64,000 bases of DNA from Actinostola sp. cb2023 (GCA_033675265.1 JAUJYZ010000380.1:124001-188000), one strand, 5' to 3'; shown: positions 46,178 to 59,095, numbered from the stretch's first letter. Made by a program: numbers and translations. The notes: generated by a model from the sequence alone, not told the origin.

Positions 46178-47245
46178 TGCAATTTATAAGTAATCACTTT
46201 TGTTTATATACAAACAGATGAACACATACATGTTTGTTTAATCTTTATTTAAACAAACAAACATCATAGCTTATAACTGAAACTTGTAAGAACATTCTTA
46301 ATAAGAGTTGGAATTTTAGACTCAACGTATGCTTAACTTGACAATCTACACATAATAATATTCCTTCTGTTCCCTGGCCTCCGACACTTCAACCAAAAGG
46401 TGAGCTCGTTTTTCTTGCATTTTTCTAGCTTTCCTAAAGTGAGCACAGACCCTGGAATATCTTCGCATGTTAGTTAAAATAGAAACGTGTTACGATATAA
46501 GACAACAGAAGAAAACAATTTCAGCATTTAGAGACTGAAAGCACATTATTATTTCAGTTAACCTCAGTTCAGCATGTACACCTCGGATCAGTGGGAACTG
46601 CAACAATTTCTTCTTCTTCCTCGACGTGCATGACCATTTACAGTGTGGACACTCGAACCGTGAACACTTCAAGTTTTTTTCTAACTTTTTTTTTTCTAAC
46701 TCTCTATTGCCTCATAGCCTCTCAAATGTAGCATTGAGATTAAATACACTTAGTGATCAAAATAAATCATTTTTCTGATCAATTTGCTCAATCGATACTT
46801 TATATATATGTGTGTTAGAAACAAATTAGTGTTCACGGTTCGAGTGTCCATACTGTCACACGTATAAAAAGTTCGGGCATTAACAATATAAACGATTGTA
46901 TTTCAATAGAAGTATAAGACCAACGAAAAAGCTCAAATACAAAGACAAAGTTTTTAAATATCGAAGTTATAAGCACCTGCAGGGCTGAACTACAAGTGGC
47001 GGGAAATATACATTGGGCTGATCTTTCCACGATTGACGTCATCGATAAATTATTCAAGATGGCGTCGCGAATTATTAAAAGGATGTATACATTAAATGTT
47101 GTTTGTGATCTTTCAATACCATTCTAAGGCTTCTATTCAGCTCTGCCAATGAAATACAACTAGACGCTCCTATAGAGCGTTTACTCGGGCTTCTTATTGC
47201 TTTAATGCTGTAAATGATACCGCTGCATTAGATAACAAAGGCTCT

Positions 47246-47544
47246 TGTGACGGTTGACGATTTTAGTTACATGGTTCAGATAGGCAGCTTGAACGGTTCC
47301 TATAAAGTACAATTCTAAACATATCAGTAAACATGAAGGAAAGTTAACGACTAGAAAAATTACAAGATACTTTATACAAACAAGTTGCTCCTATGAACGA
47401 TGCAAAACTGGCTATGAACAAAAGGAATACCCAAGGGCTTCTAGAAAACTAAGGAACTTAAATACACTAGATAACAAAAGACAAAGGACTTAACTTACTA
47501 ACGAACATTACAAAACGAAGAATTCGATGAAATTCGCATCAACA
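47246..47544 (+). mobile_element. Solo LTR, 299 bp, TSD GCTCT
   Basis: Inverted and shorter copy of the LTR at 18753-19092. Plus-strand ends are TGTGACGGTT and CGCATCAACA; GCTCT flanks it at 47241-47245 and 47545-47549. Copy 18753 has about 40 extra bases inside. Confidence 0.85.
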
Positions 47545-47557
47545 GCTCTGGTTCTGA

Positions 47558-47809
47558 CACAGGTAGTCCAAGGTCTACTCATGGCAGCTTTATAATTTGC
47601 CAATGAGATTTATTGAAAAACCTAAAAACACAATTTTTCTGTGAAAATTCTGAATAATAAAACAAATACAGTGTGTTTTACTTACATATAGGGGGGGGGG
47701 GGGGATACCCCAAATGATTAAAGAATTTTCAGAGAAATTGTGTTTTTAGGTTTTTCCGATAAATCTGCGGACTGATTGGCTGCCATGAGTAGAGGTTGGG
47801 CTACCTGTG
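47558..47809. mobile_element. 252-bp MITE, CACAGG ends, 7-bp TSD
   Basis: Ends CACAGGTAGTCCAAGGTCTA and complement-like GGTTGGGCTACCTGTG, with arms reaching into AAAACCTAAAAACACAATTT. GTTCTGA flanks it at 47551-47557 and 47810-47816. An unbroken G run (about 15) lies inside near 47690. Confidence 0.9.
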
Positions 47810-47892
47810 GTTCTGATCGTTCTGACCACGTGTGGACGTGCACGTTGTGTTGCTTCACTTTCCACGAAAAGCTTGCCACGGTGGTGTTAAAG

Positions 47893-49109
47893 ATGTCGAA
47901 GAAAGGTCATTCTAAAGCGCAACTAGCAAAAAGTAAGACTTTTGAAATTTACCATATCATTTTACATATAATCGTTTCAAATTTTTTAACTTTAAATATT
48001 TTTTAGAAAGCCTAGATCCAAACAAAATGCCATCGTCTTCTCAAAGTACAAAAGCTTCACTGAATCCTCCTGTCATTCTTGGATACATTCAAGATGTGAG
48101 CCCAATTAAAATATCTGCCAACAAGTCAGAGTATTTTTCTTTTGTGGTGCAACAAAAGGAGAGTTCAATAAAAGCCGTGTGCTTCTCCCCGAAAAAGCAC
48201 AAAAATCTAGTTGAGCAAAAAGCCGAAAGCTGCTCACCCTGCAAAGTAACCAAATATACAGTCAACCGAAACGAAAAGGACGCCATCTGGGTTCGTGATT
48301 ACACAGATATCGATGACGCCATTGAAACCGAAGTTGAGTTTTCCTACAAATAAAAGGAGAATGATTTGGCCGCCCTAACCAACACAAGTCAGCTTAACGA
48401 AATTAAAGTATATCAACTTGTGACGGTGCGTGGAATGATCGTTATCGACGAGAAGGAACGGCCTCAACAGATACCGGGCAAAGAAAACTTAACAAAACTG
48501 GATGGCTGCTTTGTAGACGACTTTGGCACCATTCCAATTACCCTATGGAATGAACAGATAGCCGTTGTTAAAAGTGGAGAATATTATGAATTTCAAAACA
48601 TCTGCCTCAGGAAGTACAGTGAAAATCTTTACCTGTCTTCTACCACATCAACCAACATCAAACAAATCAGCGTAGACAAAGCGCTGCCAAAAGAAGCAGT
48701 CCAACAAGCTGCAGAGCGATTCAAAATGCGTGAAATTGTATGTGATGACGTCCAAACTGCCGACGTCTTGAAGTATTACAGTTGTATAAACTGTATGAAG
48801 AAAGTACCGTTCAGGCAAGACTCCCCAATGCTCAAGTGCACTTATTGTCAAAGTCGCTTTCTTGTGAAGAAGAGTACCAAAACCACCTCTGTAAGGATTT
48901 CATTGAAAGTTGATAAAGAAAACAAGTGGTATACACTATTCTCTTCATGCCTACAGGAAATAATCGTAAAGTACAACAAAGACAATATCTGTGACGAAAA
49001 CTTAGACGAGATCGATGAAGATAAACTTTGTGAGATAATTCTCGAGAGTGAAGGTATGAAGTTAACTGTTAACCATGCTGACAATGTAAGCGCAGTTCAC
49101 TTTTCATAA
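47893..49109 (+). pseudogene. RPA1-like OB-fold ssDNA-binding protein, one stop
   Basis: Exon 1 (47893-47932, MSKKGHSKAQLAK) splices across a 74-bp intron to 48007. The frame then runs to 49109 with a single TAA at 48351-48353. Before it lies the first OB fold (PPVILGYIQDVSPIKISANK, FVVQQKESSIKAVCF). After it lies a second (VYQLVTVRGMIVIDE, LDGCFVDDFGTIPITLW) and a C4 zinc module (SCINCMKK and KCTYCQSRF) followed by a C-terminal region. About 400 residues, shorter than RPA1, without the N-terminal protein-interaction domain. RPA-like proteins are known cargo of some Helitrons, and the Helitron gene ends 2.7 kb away in convergent orientation. A host or other-element origin is possible. Confidence 0.7.
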
Positions 49110-51841
49110 ACAGTTATCAGTGATTGTGAGCGGTAAAGAAGCCAGATTTTCGTTTCGTTTGTGAGTATACAAGATTACTCTTGTTTGTGTTGGTTACACA
49201 GTTCGCTATTCTGTACTTGAAAGTCTTGAAATGTTTAAGCTTTATACCCGGGCTTTATAAGCTTACATGCATGTACATGTAAAATTATTACAGCGAACAC
49301 CCAGTCATTTTATTAGAGATTGGCGTAAGCCAAAAACAAAATACTTTAAAGGCCAAAAACGTCTAGTGCATTTTGTTCAGTTGTTCAGGTAAAAAAGACA
49401 GGGTGTAATATTCTTTTAGATTGTTTGCGTTTTGATAGTAATACAATCGGTTAAATTGTAGTTCTCATGTTATGTAATTCATTGTTGTTCAACTAGTTGC
49501 ATAGAAAATAAAGGTCCTTCTCAAAAATGTGTTCAATCTTGTTATTCAAATTTCTGATGCACAGTAGCACTTTTCATGACAAATCAGAATGTCAATGAGT
49601 CAATTTCTACAATAACCTTCTTTTTCTGTGGTTCTTGATTATTGATAATGTTTTGATAATCTGTAGTTATTTCATGACATTGTGACGCTGACGACTTGCG
49701 AAGATAATTTTTAAATACTAGGCTAACCATAGGTCAAAAATTGCGACCTCCGAATTCGAAAACCAAGACAAATTGACAATTCTCCATGCACGTAATGTTT
49801 TGATTTCGCGATCGTTTCTTGTCCATTTCAGCCGTGGGAACGGCCCATTCTGATTGGTTGATGTTTACAGAGATGTTCCGCTGTCATGTTACATAGGAGG
49901 CTAGTTATTGCAAGCCTGTGTACTATAGTACATAGCCACCTGAACAGTTTTAGAAATCTATTGACATATAATTTATAAGCCATCTACGCTTCGCTCCGAC
50001 GGCAATTATTATTACTGAAGAAAGACATTAGTATCAATCAATAAAAATCAACATACCCTTTTTTTCTTTATCAATGTACGTACTTTATCGATTTTTCAGT
50101 ATTCATTTTGCTACACTTTAATATGAACGGTCTCTTATCTGTCTTATGAACACCTATATCTTGAATTTAGAATAAAGTTTGGTACGGTTGGCGGCACGAT
50201 AAATGAACGAGCTGTTAGGCAGATAATTCAGTGACAATGTCTCTGCATCTGGGATGACTTGGTTTGACCACTTGGTTTCCAAGTGCTAGCATTTATACGG
50301 TACTAGGATTCGATCGACTACTTATGTTTATACGGCTACAGAGTGGCAATCAGTGCAGCGACTTAGCACACAACAGAGCTGAAAGACTAATAAAATAACA
50401 TCGCCTTCCCCTCGATATGTTGCTAACTGAAGCGATCGTCAACAATGAATGAAGATCTTTACATAATTCCATCGAAGAATCGGATATAAAGTACGAGCAA
50501 AAAGGCTTGGAATCCACTCTAAACACGAGATCACGAGTCAGAAACTTTTCGATGTAGCTCTTGTGCCATGATCGTTTGGTGTCTGGATCAGATACACTCA
50601 TACAGGTAGGTGAATGCTTTTCAATAGCAAACAAAATGCATAAGTTTAAAAATAATTATATGTCAGTTTTGTGACCGTGATTTTAAGAAAATTTAAGAAA
50701 ATACTGCTCTAGATCGCTGCCGCTGTGTCGCCGCTGTGGGAGTGTGGATTTCGAAGCGGGGTTCCTGTGGCGTAATTTACCTGGGAGGACTGGGTCAATA
50801 CGTTCGTGAGCGGCCATATTTGAATACAGTCTATAAACTCAAAGTAAAGATGGTTTTATTTACAACAGAAGATGTTTAATTTATATGGATATATATTAGT
50901 TACAAGAGAAGGTATTGAATAATATGTTTGTTACATTATGTATTTATTTACCATTAACCCGGGCATTAAGTCTTTATTTAATATAAAACACACATCCATC
51001 GTTAACGCGTTATGTCTTATGTCTTATGATCCTTGAAATTCTAGTATCGTTGAGGCTTGAAATATGAACTTGTTTCAAGTTAGTTTTGACTTTTGGTGCA
51101 TGGCGACAGTATGGCTAGGTGATACCATCGTACATGTAGATTGAGCTACTGTAGCATTTAACTGTTCTATTTGCTTTGGTTTGTTGCAAATATAAAATTA
51201 TTAATACTTGTATTTTAGAGTATAATGTAAGCTTAATGTTGACATAACTTAACTTAGATGCTTGAGTAACAACCTTGGTTGTTGAATCTTTGCTCTGTGT
51301 TGTCGTGGTGACAGTTTGTTGAATGGACTTTTCCATTGTTCATTGTATTGTATTATTCATTTTGTTTCACAATATGTTGATATATGTAGCATTGAAGTGA
51401 TATGTTTGTATGATGCTATCAACCACATGACAATGATATAGGACCAGATAAACTGACAGTGACTTTGATATACAATTGGATTATTGTATCCTCGTAATTA
51501 ACTGTCTTGTGGAGATCATAGTTTGTAAATGGATTATCCTGATTGTTCATTTTCTTCCATGATAATGTCATGTTATGCCATTCAGGTGCCATGCTGCAAT
51601 TAAGTCCAAGTCTTGTATTAGAGGTGAGATGAATATATACAAGAGAGTGCTTTGAGGGGCCTGTTTTGAGGTTGGTCTGTTGAGAGAAATGTAAAAAAAT
51701 ATATGAATTACCGGTAGCTATAGTTCATAATTTATAAAAATTTAGATGGTGTAATTAATAGATGTACTTACCATGAGATGGATGTGTGCTTCATTTTAGG
51801 CACCAAAGTAGGTGCCTGTTACGATGTAATTAAATGTTCAT
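49110..51841. other. Long stretch without a supported gene
   Basis: No domain recognised on either strand. A minus-strand frame at 50350-50634 (SVSDPDTKRSWHKSYIEKFL) is open but unassigned. The Helitron 3' end should lie in or below this stretch; I could not identify its terminal hairpin with confidence. Confidence 0.4.
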
Positions 51842-53032
51842 TCAAAGCTTACGAATTATAATTTGAATGGCATCGTGATCCGAGTAGTAAAGAGTAATAA
51901 TATTATTTTGAATTATATCAAAGGCTGTTGGTCTTAGATAAATATGGTCTAATAAACTTCCAGAAGAAATGAAAGTAGGTTGTTGTACAATTTGACTATA
52001 ATTTAGAGAGGTCATTAAGGATTTAAGTGGTCTGACATCATTTTCATTGAAGTAATTGATATTAAAGTCTCCCATGACTACATCAGAATCATAACTATTG
52101 AGGATATGTTCCATATTAGATATATAGTTTAACATATTTGAGGCTTGTTTTCGATAGAGCATTAGGAATGATTGACTTTGCTGTGTGATATTGTTTATTA
52201 TGACGAATCTCAGTGCATTGATTGATGGGAAATATTGTTGCTCTGTCATTTCTATACTATCTTTGACACATACTGCTAGACTGGAGTATTTATCAGATAC
52301 ATGATCTTGTCTGTACAGTGTAAATGGATGCAAATTATTTCTTATTTCTGTATCAGTGTCATTAGGGAGGAGCTGTGTTTCTGTGAGAGCTATGACATCA
52401 CTATAATTACAAATATTTGCATCAAACTTGATATCAATGCTGTGTTTTCTAAGAGATCTTACATTTAATAGGGATATGGTAAGATCAGTATTGTTGGAAT
52501 GTGTACTTTGTAGCATATTTGGTATTGCTGAAATATCTCTTAACCTTTGATACTCTTCATGAACTTTAGGATTTGCCTTTACATGTTTGCTTTCAATTTG
52601 ACCCAGGATGTGAATACCTTGTAAGGAAGTTGAACGACTCAACGCAACATATATTTGGCCATAGTTAAATGATCTTTGTTTATTTAGATTAAAACTGATG
52701 ACAACATTTTGCAATGTCAATCCTTGAACTTTATGGACTGTACAGGCATAGGCTAGTGTGAGAGGAAATTGTATTCTTTGTATTTCTGGAGAAGAAGGTT
52801 TACCTGGTCTAACTTTGATTCTTGTTAGTATAGGTTGAATAGGGACTACTGTGTTTTCTCTGGCAAAAGGATTTGTGCAGTTTGCTATAGCATTCCTTCC
52901 GGCTTCATTGTCATCAAACTTAATGTAGATAACAGTTGGTTTCTGTGTATTTTGATTAACTTCAATTTTAGTTACAGTTCCCATTTGACCATTTATGAGT
53001 CTATCACCAATGTCAATGTTAGTTGTCAACAT
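51842..53032 (-). pseudogene. Helicase C-terminus and EEP endonuclease of the Helitron
   Basis: Continues the Rep-helicase frame after a TGA (53096-53098); the 21 codons between are open (RGRSETGGLDCEILIKETAR). It starts with the last PIF1-type helicase motifs: INGQMGTV, and LAYACTVHKVQGLTLQNVVI with VALSRSTSLQG. From about residue 188 an endonuclease/exonuclease/phosphatase domain follows: ISLLNVRSLRKHS, VIALTETQL (catalytic Glu), VMGDFNINY and SDHDAIQI at the very end. The EEP set is complete and the frame is open to TAA at 51842. In Helentrons this domain is thought to help nick target DNA. Its decay is limited to the upstream stop. Confidence 0.85.
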
Positions 53033-53095
53033 TACTCTTGCGGTTTCCTTAATGAGGATTTCACAATCAAGTCCACCTGTTTCAGATCTTCCTCT

Positions 53096-56000
53096 TCACA
53101 GAACTTTATTAATATCTTGTCTTGACACATGTTGTGGGTACTGATCTACTGCCTTAAGATTGAATTGTGGTGTTGGTATTTGCTCTAATTTTCTGAGGTT
53201 ATACTCATTAACAGGTTTATTTTCAGCCCAAATGTGTAGAGCATCTGATGGATAATTATCATCTGTTGGTGTAATTGATCTTGATTGAATACATTGAATA
53301 TCTTCTTCAGTTTGAGAAGCTGTTCTGAATCTGTTTAAGAGTTCAGCGAATGGTTGATCATCTTTTTGTCTCATAATTTCAGTGAGCTCTATCATTGTAA
53401 AAACTTGCCATGGATGACACAGGTTGAAAGCATCATTGTTGTAGTCATCAAACACAGGTTTCCTACGTATTGGAGGGAGCTGATACAGATCACCTACAGC
53501 AATAATACTTATGCCTGCAAATAGCTGTGAGTTGGATGTGCCAAATATTTCCTTTAACCTTTGATGGATGTTAAGTAAAGTAGTGTTTCCAACCATAGAT
53601 ATCTCATCTATTATTACGAGTTTGAGTTCAAACAAAGATAATCTTAACAGTGTTCTCTTTTGATCTGACATTGCAGGTACATGATCTCCAGTTTCTTTGG
53701 GAATTGACAAAGCAGTATTTATTGTAGTCCCATTTATGTTGATGGCAGCAACACCAGTTGGAGCAGTTAAAAGGACAGTAGGCAATTCAGGGTTCATAGG
53801 TGCATGTCTGAAGGTTTTCACTGCAGTGTGATAAATTGTTTTGATCAAGTGACTTTTACCTGCACCAGCTCCACCAGTCACAAATAGATAGATTGGTTTC
53901 ACTTCTTCAGGTTTTAAGCTATTCATGTTTTTCATCTTGTTTCTACACCAGGACAGAACGATGTTATATGCACAGCGTTGTTTGTTATTCAAGGAACTAA
54001 CAGACTCACGAAGAGTGTCATCAGATATTTCTGCAGGCTGAGTATGTGTTGTTATTCCAGAAGAGACATGTTGATTAGAATCAGAAGTTGAATAAAAATC
54101 TGAAGGTAGTTGCTGATTAAATGATTCTTCAGGTATAGAATTGTCTTGTATCTCTGAATGTAACTCAGAATTCTCTTGATCATTGATGGGATCATATGAG
54201 TGAATGATATTACCGTGGTTGTTTCTTAGAGACTCAAGGGCTCCTTCTACAGCATCTGCATGAGGTTCAAATATTGATCTATTCTGCTCTACAACTTCTT
54301 GAACATTAGGCTCATAGAATTTTGATGCATAGGATTGATCTGTACCAATGAGATGAGTTTCCTCTCTCCATGGGTAATACAGCATCAGTAAATGGTGGAA
54401 ATACTGTTCAGGTTCTTTTCTCTTGTTTGGGGTGTGGTACCTAATGACAGCTTTAACTTTTCTGCATTTCATCTTCTCATTAGTATTCATTAGTTTTATT
54501 TGATGTGGAAGTGAGGAATTATTGTCATCTGTAGGTGAATGTTGCAATTGAATGATATCATCAGTAAGAACTTCTGGCTGAGCATCAATAGTTTCCTGGC
54601 AATCTTTTTTATAATCTTTGTAATAGTAAGCTGCAAACTCAGCTAGACAAAGGTTATCAACAGCAGGAATAGTGTTAGGTCTATTAGGGTAGCGCTCGAT
54701 TAGGTTTGACTTGAATATATCTGTACTATCATCATCCAGATCTTCAAGTTCTTGCTTTGTCTTTGCAACCCTTATTCTTTTTTCTGGTAAATCTGTACTA
54801 ACAAAAACTGTTCCTGGAAATATTTTTCTTAACCAGAGTTCAGGCATGCACCTATAAACACATTCTTGTGAACTAACTTCTCTAGTGGAAAGAAAGGCAG
54901 CACCTATTTTTCTCAAGCCATCCCTGATGTTCATATTAGCAGCTTTAGCTTCTTTCGCTGCATTCATAATAGCCTGTGAACATTCAGTTTTATCCTTTGT
55001 GAAATATGAGCATACATATGTTATGCATTTATAGTGGTTGAAAACTGGCTGTAAATCAACATTCGCAGTGAAACCCTTTATACCAGCCACAAAGTAGTTG
55101 TTAATAAAACAGCTGTCCAATGGTCTTTTAAGGTGTAATTCATAGTCAGAATCAGGGGACATTGATAATGCAGAGTAATAATCTTCCTCTGTTATACCTA
55201 CAGAACTGAAAATGTCAGCTTCAGTGAAATTTGGGTCGTAATCTGCTGGCTTACTGGGATTCAATACCTTATTTATTTGCTCTTTTACTGATGTAAGGAT
55301 TTCCTTTTGTTTGTCACGGACATGTATCTTAATCTCATCATCAAGATCATCAGAAAGAGGTTCTGCTACTATTGTTCTGTTTGTGAAAAACTGTCCAAAG
55401 TTAAATCTGCATCGAATGTTTTTGTATTTTCTGCAGGTTTTCGAATGGCTGTGCTTTTGATAACATTTAACCAATTCATACAGTTCAGGGTCTGTTTCCT
55501 CATTGGGTAGGTAAGCCTGTACATGTTTATCTATAAACTCAATATAGGGTTCCTTGGTATCAGGTGTTAGTTTAGGACAGTCTGAAGTCCATATCAATGC
55601 ATGTAAGTGTGGAGATCCTCTCATTTGAAACTCAATACGAAGGGCATAATACACTATTTTACCAATAGGATTTGCATTGCTGAGTAAAACTTCAGTAAAG
55701 AATGTTTCAACTCTGTACTGGAATTGTTTAGCAACCACAACAGGATTAAGATTTAACATGGAGCACTTTTCATTATAAGACAAAGCATCAACTTCTTGAT
55801 CACTCATGTTCATTCCTCTTGTTCTAGCAATTATCTGAAATAGTTCAGGCCATCTAAGATCAGCACAGGACAATGTCATAAACCATGTGGGTATACCAAG
55901 TTGCTTAACCATTGCTACAACTTCATACATAAATTTCTGCCAGTAGGGAGGGGTGCCTGGAATTTGTCTCAAAAATAAATATGCCTGGTCTTGACAAATA

Positions 56001-56907
56001 AGATTCTGTAAACTTTGTGCATTTGATCTTAATTGTGAAGCAGTGAGAGAGTGGCTATGTACTTTTGTCAAAGCAATATTTATACTATCTGATACCTTCT
56101 TTTGTTCAATTATAAACTGTGCAAAAAATAGGTACTCTGGGTTGGTTGCAGATCTGCCACTATGATGTAGTAATCTTGCATTAAAATATTTCACAGGTGT
56201 GAGCTTAATTTTTCTTTCTACCTTGTAACCAAATCTTCCTTTGGGGAACAGAACTGGAAATGCTAACTCTTCACATTGTTTGTCCATCATGAATGAGACA
56301 GGGTGTTTGTTTTCTCCTGGTGCTATACTATAGACTTCATTTCCTGTTGATTGCTCATTGTCATGTGTAGTAACAGGATAGTTTGGTATAATGGACTGTA
56401 AGCATGTCTCATGTACTGGGGCTCTATATTCATTTAAAGGGTCTTCATTTTCTTCTTCGTCACTATTTGATTTATCAGCTTCTATATTACTTTCTAATGC
56501 AGTATCACTATCTGTTGTTGCATTGTTTGATGTAGGTTGTTGATCTGCATGGTCTACATCATGTTGTAAATCTGTAAGACTGTTATCAATGTTGTCAATA
56601 TTGACTACTATATCTTTGTACAATGGATTATGTGTCTTAAGCCAGTTGAGAACTTGTTGTATTAGCTCAGGTCGTACTGCTTGAAAGTACACATGCCCTC
56701 TAAATTGTAATTTCCGTTTGAGTTTTAGCAGTATTATACCAGATCTCTCAGGTGGTCGAGGCAGTTGATTGCATGTCTGATCACATTCTACTGGTACATT
56801 GCAGATTGCACCTTTAATTTTCCTCTGTTGTCCTTTAGGCATGACCACAATCTTTTCAAATACTATCCGTTGAGCTATTAGAATCTGCTATAGTTTTCCA
56901 AGTGAAG
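53096..56907 (-). pseudogene. Helitron HUH Rep and PIF1-type helicase
   Basis: From the Tc1 insertion at 56911 the frame reads ASLGKL, a TAG, then QILIAQRIVFEKIVVMPKGQ and is open for 1250 codons from 56848. Numbering from that Met: the Rep domain has the HUH pair H414-L-H416 in GSPHLHALIW and the two-tyrosine motif Y611...Y615..K618 in YVCSYFTK. KCYQKHSHSKTCRKY lies between them. The helicase has Walker A TGGAGAGKS (991-999), Walker B IIDEIS (D1081, E1082) and GDLYQLPP (1119-1126). Rep cleaves and joins single strands; the helicase unwinds during rolling-circle-type transposition. All catalytic residues seen are intact. Breaks are the TAG near 56890 and the TGA at 53096. Confidence 0.9.
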
Positions 56908-57371
56908 CTACAATCCCATGCAAAATAAAATGTGCCACCATGAAATCGTAAGTCTCCCCCCCCCCCCCCCCCTCCCCGTTCCAAAGTTGATGTTTGTGTT
57001 CAAAATTCCCTCAGATATTACAAACCATCACTGATCAACATTGTGGAAGGGGAAGGGATCATAGGTGTCTCGTTTATATTGCAGGAGATTGTCTATAACA
57101 GGAATGATTGGAATGCAGCGTGTGGAGGGATGAATGTGTGAGATAGAGACCACAATATCGAACGGCAAATGCACATTTAAAATGTCATATTAATTATCCT
57201 AAAAAATTCGAACAAATATTACAGCAGTAACGCGTATGTATGATATGTTTACTTATTAAAAGGGCTAATAATACAATGCGGAAAAAATCAGAAAAAAAAA
57301 AAATTTAATTATTGTAAAAAACAAAAAAATCATTGCACAACAATTTGTAAAAAATCCCTTGGCACAATTTC

Positions 57372-57638
57372 CTATTGCTCCTCGAGAGACAGATGGTGCG
57401 TTTTCCAGCTCCAAAGACGCATTATGCTCAAGACATTGTCTTTGAGAAGGATTCGCCTATATTCTGCACGGCGAATGAGCACTTCAGTTTTGTGAGAGGG
57501 GGTGCAGTTGACCGTGTTGAGACACAGATGATGAGAGTAAGATTTCGTGCATTTCATTTCTTTTCACAAATCCCGCAGGATGAACAAGTCAGTATCCCAT
57601 CATGTACGCGTTGTTTTGCGGATTTCATTCTTCACTGA
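57372..57638 (+). other. Unassigned open frame inside the Tc1-type element
   Basis: The plus-strand frame reads RQMVRFPAPKTHYAQDI, PIFCTANEHFSFVRGGAV, TQMMRVRFRAFHFFSQIPQD and CTRCFADFIL before TGA. It looks protein-like, with a hydrophobic/basic pattern and a C-terminal CxxC, and may be a captured exon. I do not recognise it securely. The rest of 57640-58299 has no supported gene. Confidence 0.35.
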
Positions 57639-58299
57639 AGCCCATGTAATTAGCTGCGATCCGTTTTCTTTGAAATTGAATTAGCATAATGTCATATATT
57701 CATGGATATAACGCAGACGTCGGTGCTGTGAACGGTACACCGGGACGGTTCACCATGTTTTAAACTCAGAATTATATACTATGCTTGTAGTGTACAAACT
57801 CAATATACTAGTATATTGAGACATTTATATGTCAGTATAAAGATGAAAGGCTTTTTCAGTGATTTTATCTTAATATAAAGATATTAAACGACGATACACC
57901 ACGGTGAACCGTATAAATAAGATATAATATGTTATATATTCTTTTTTAGTGTCAACGGTACACCGTTGCACAATGAGCTCGTTATATTGCGATTTTGCAC
58001 AAGAATACTAAACTTCAAGTCCATCATGGTATGATGGTGCAGAGCTCACTTCTTATGGCTTTAATGTGTACCCAGCGTATTCTGCAGAGCTGTAATATTA
58101 CATGTTTTAGATGGTGTACCGTTGGGGGTGATCCGTTCATTGTCATAGGACACCCCATTCAGGGGTGGAGTGGGGTTTTCGGTGTCATACTTATTCTATG
58201 AAGACTTTTATGTTTATACCTGACACTGCGATAGAGGTGTCATAATCAGTCATAATCAAGATAGTAAATTGTATTAAATGCATGTTTGATTGTTATACT

Positions 58300-58764
58300 T
58301 CATTTTTTTATGTCTGTCTTCGTTAATAGACCTTTCTTTCGAGCTTGTAGATAATAGTAGCCCTCTTTATTTAAAAACCGCGAAATTGCACTCTCTGAAA
58401 CCTCTAGTCTAGCAATACAAGCGTTCTCCATGAGTCTCTTGATCGTGAAATTACCTTCTTGCTCTCTCGGTATCTGTATAGATCTTCTAAGTTGCCTTTC
58501 TTGACGTACACTTAATTTTCTTGGTCTTCCTCTTGTCTCAAGGCGTGTATTCACAGATCTATCCCTGTTCATATCCATATTACGAATTCTCCACACAGTT
58601 GCTCTAGAAACGTTACACTCTTTCGCCACTTTTCGAATTGAAAGTCCTCGAAGTTTGGATAAATAATACACCATAGCTCTTGTCTTGGGGTCAATGGCCA
58701 TACCTCTGTTTATACCTCTACTGATCGTTATTTTCAATGCTCTTGTTGAGTTGTTGTAATTCAA
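58300..58764 (-). CDS. Tc1-type transposase DNA-binding domain only
   Basis: An uninterrupted 154-codon frame. A first helix-turn-helix (RAMVYYLSKLRGLSIRKVAK, VSRATVWRI), a GRPR-like linker (ETRGRPRKL) and a second helix-turn-helix (GNFTIKRLMENA, VSESAISRFLNKEGYYY) make the bipartite paired-like DNA-binding domain of Tc1/mariner transposases. It ends KTDIKK just where the DDE catalytic domain should begin; no DDE sequence is found in the element. The frame is open despite this. It could be a truncated relic, or a DNA-binding protein that competes for the ends. Confidence 0.8.
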   Translation of the reverse strand: MNYNNSTRALKITISRGINRGMAIDPKTRAMVYYLSKLRGLSIRKVAKECNVSRATVWRIRNMDMNRDRSVNTRLETRGRPRKLSVRQERQLRRSIQIPREQEGNFTIKRLMENACIARLEVSESAISRFLNKEGYYYLQARKKGLLTKTDIKK

Positions 58765-59095
58765 AAGGTAATACTAATGCTTATATATCATTTGTTTGCT
58801 TTATTGGTTCATTACATAAATATTTGAACGCGTTATAATGTTCGTAAGTTCAAACTTTCTCGTAACTTCCAGTTTAAATCCGTTCGCACGTCAACACCTA
58901 CTTTACGTCATTTGTTTATCTTGATATCTAGGTCTAGAGACAATCCCATGCAAAATAAAATGTGCCACCATGAAATCGTAAGTCTCACCCCCCCTCCCCG
59001 TTCCAAAGTTGATGTTTGGGTTCAAAATTCCCTCAGATATTACAAACCATCACTGATCAACATTGTGGAAGGGGAAGGGATCATAGGTGTCTCGT

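Larger units (their letters stand above)
42678..47086. mobile_element. ISL2EU-like transposon, 4.4 kb, AT target duplication
   Basis: 69-bp terminal inverted repeats (ACACCCTTTTAATAATTCGC and complement, four or so mismatches) are flanked by AT (42676-42677, 47087-47088). It carries a plus-strand THAP/DDE transposase and a minus-strand YqaJ-type nuclease, tail to tail. The AT duplication together with a YqaJ gene is what I recall for the ISL2EU superfamily. Both genes are broken. Confidence 0.85.

Noticed and set aside
53096..56848. Reading the Rep-helicase as a separate gene from the EEP frame
   Set aside because: The 21 codons between them are open in the same frame and contain the conserved RGRSETGG link; only a TGA separates them.
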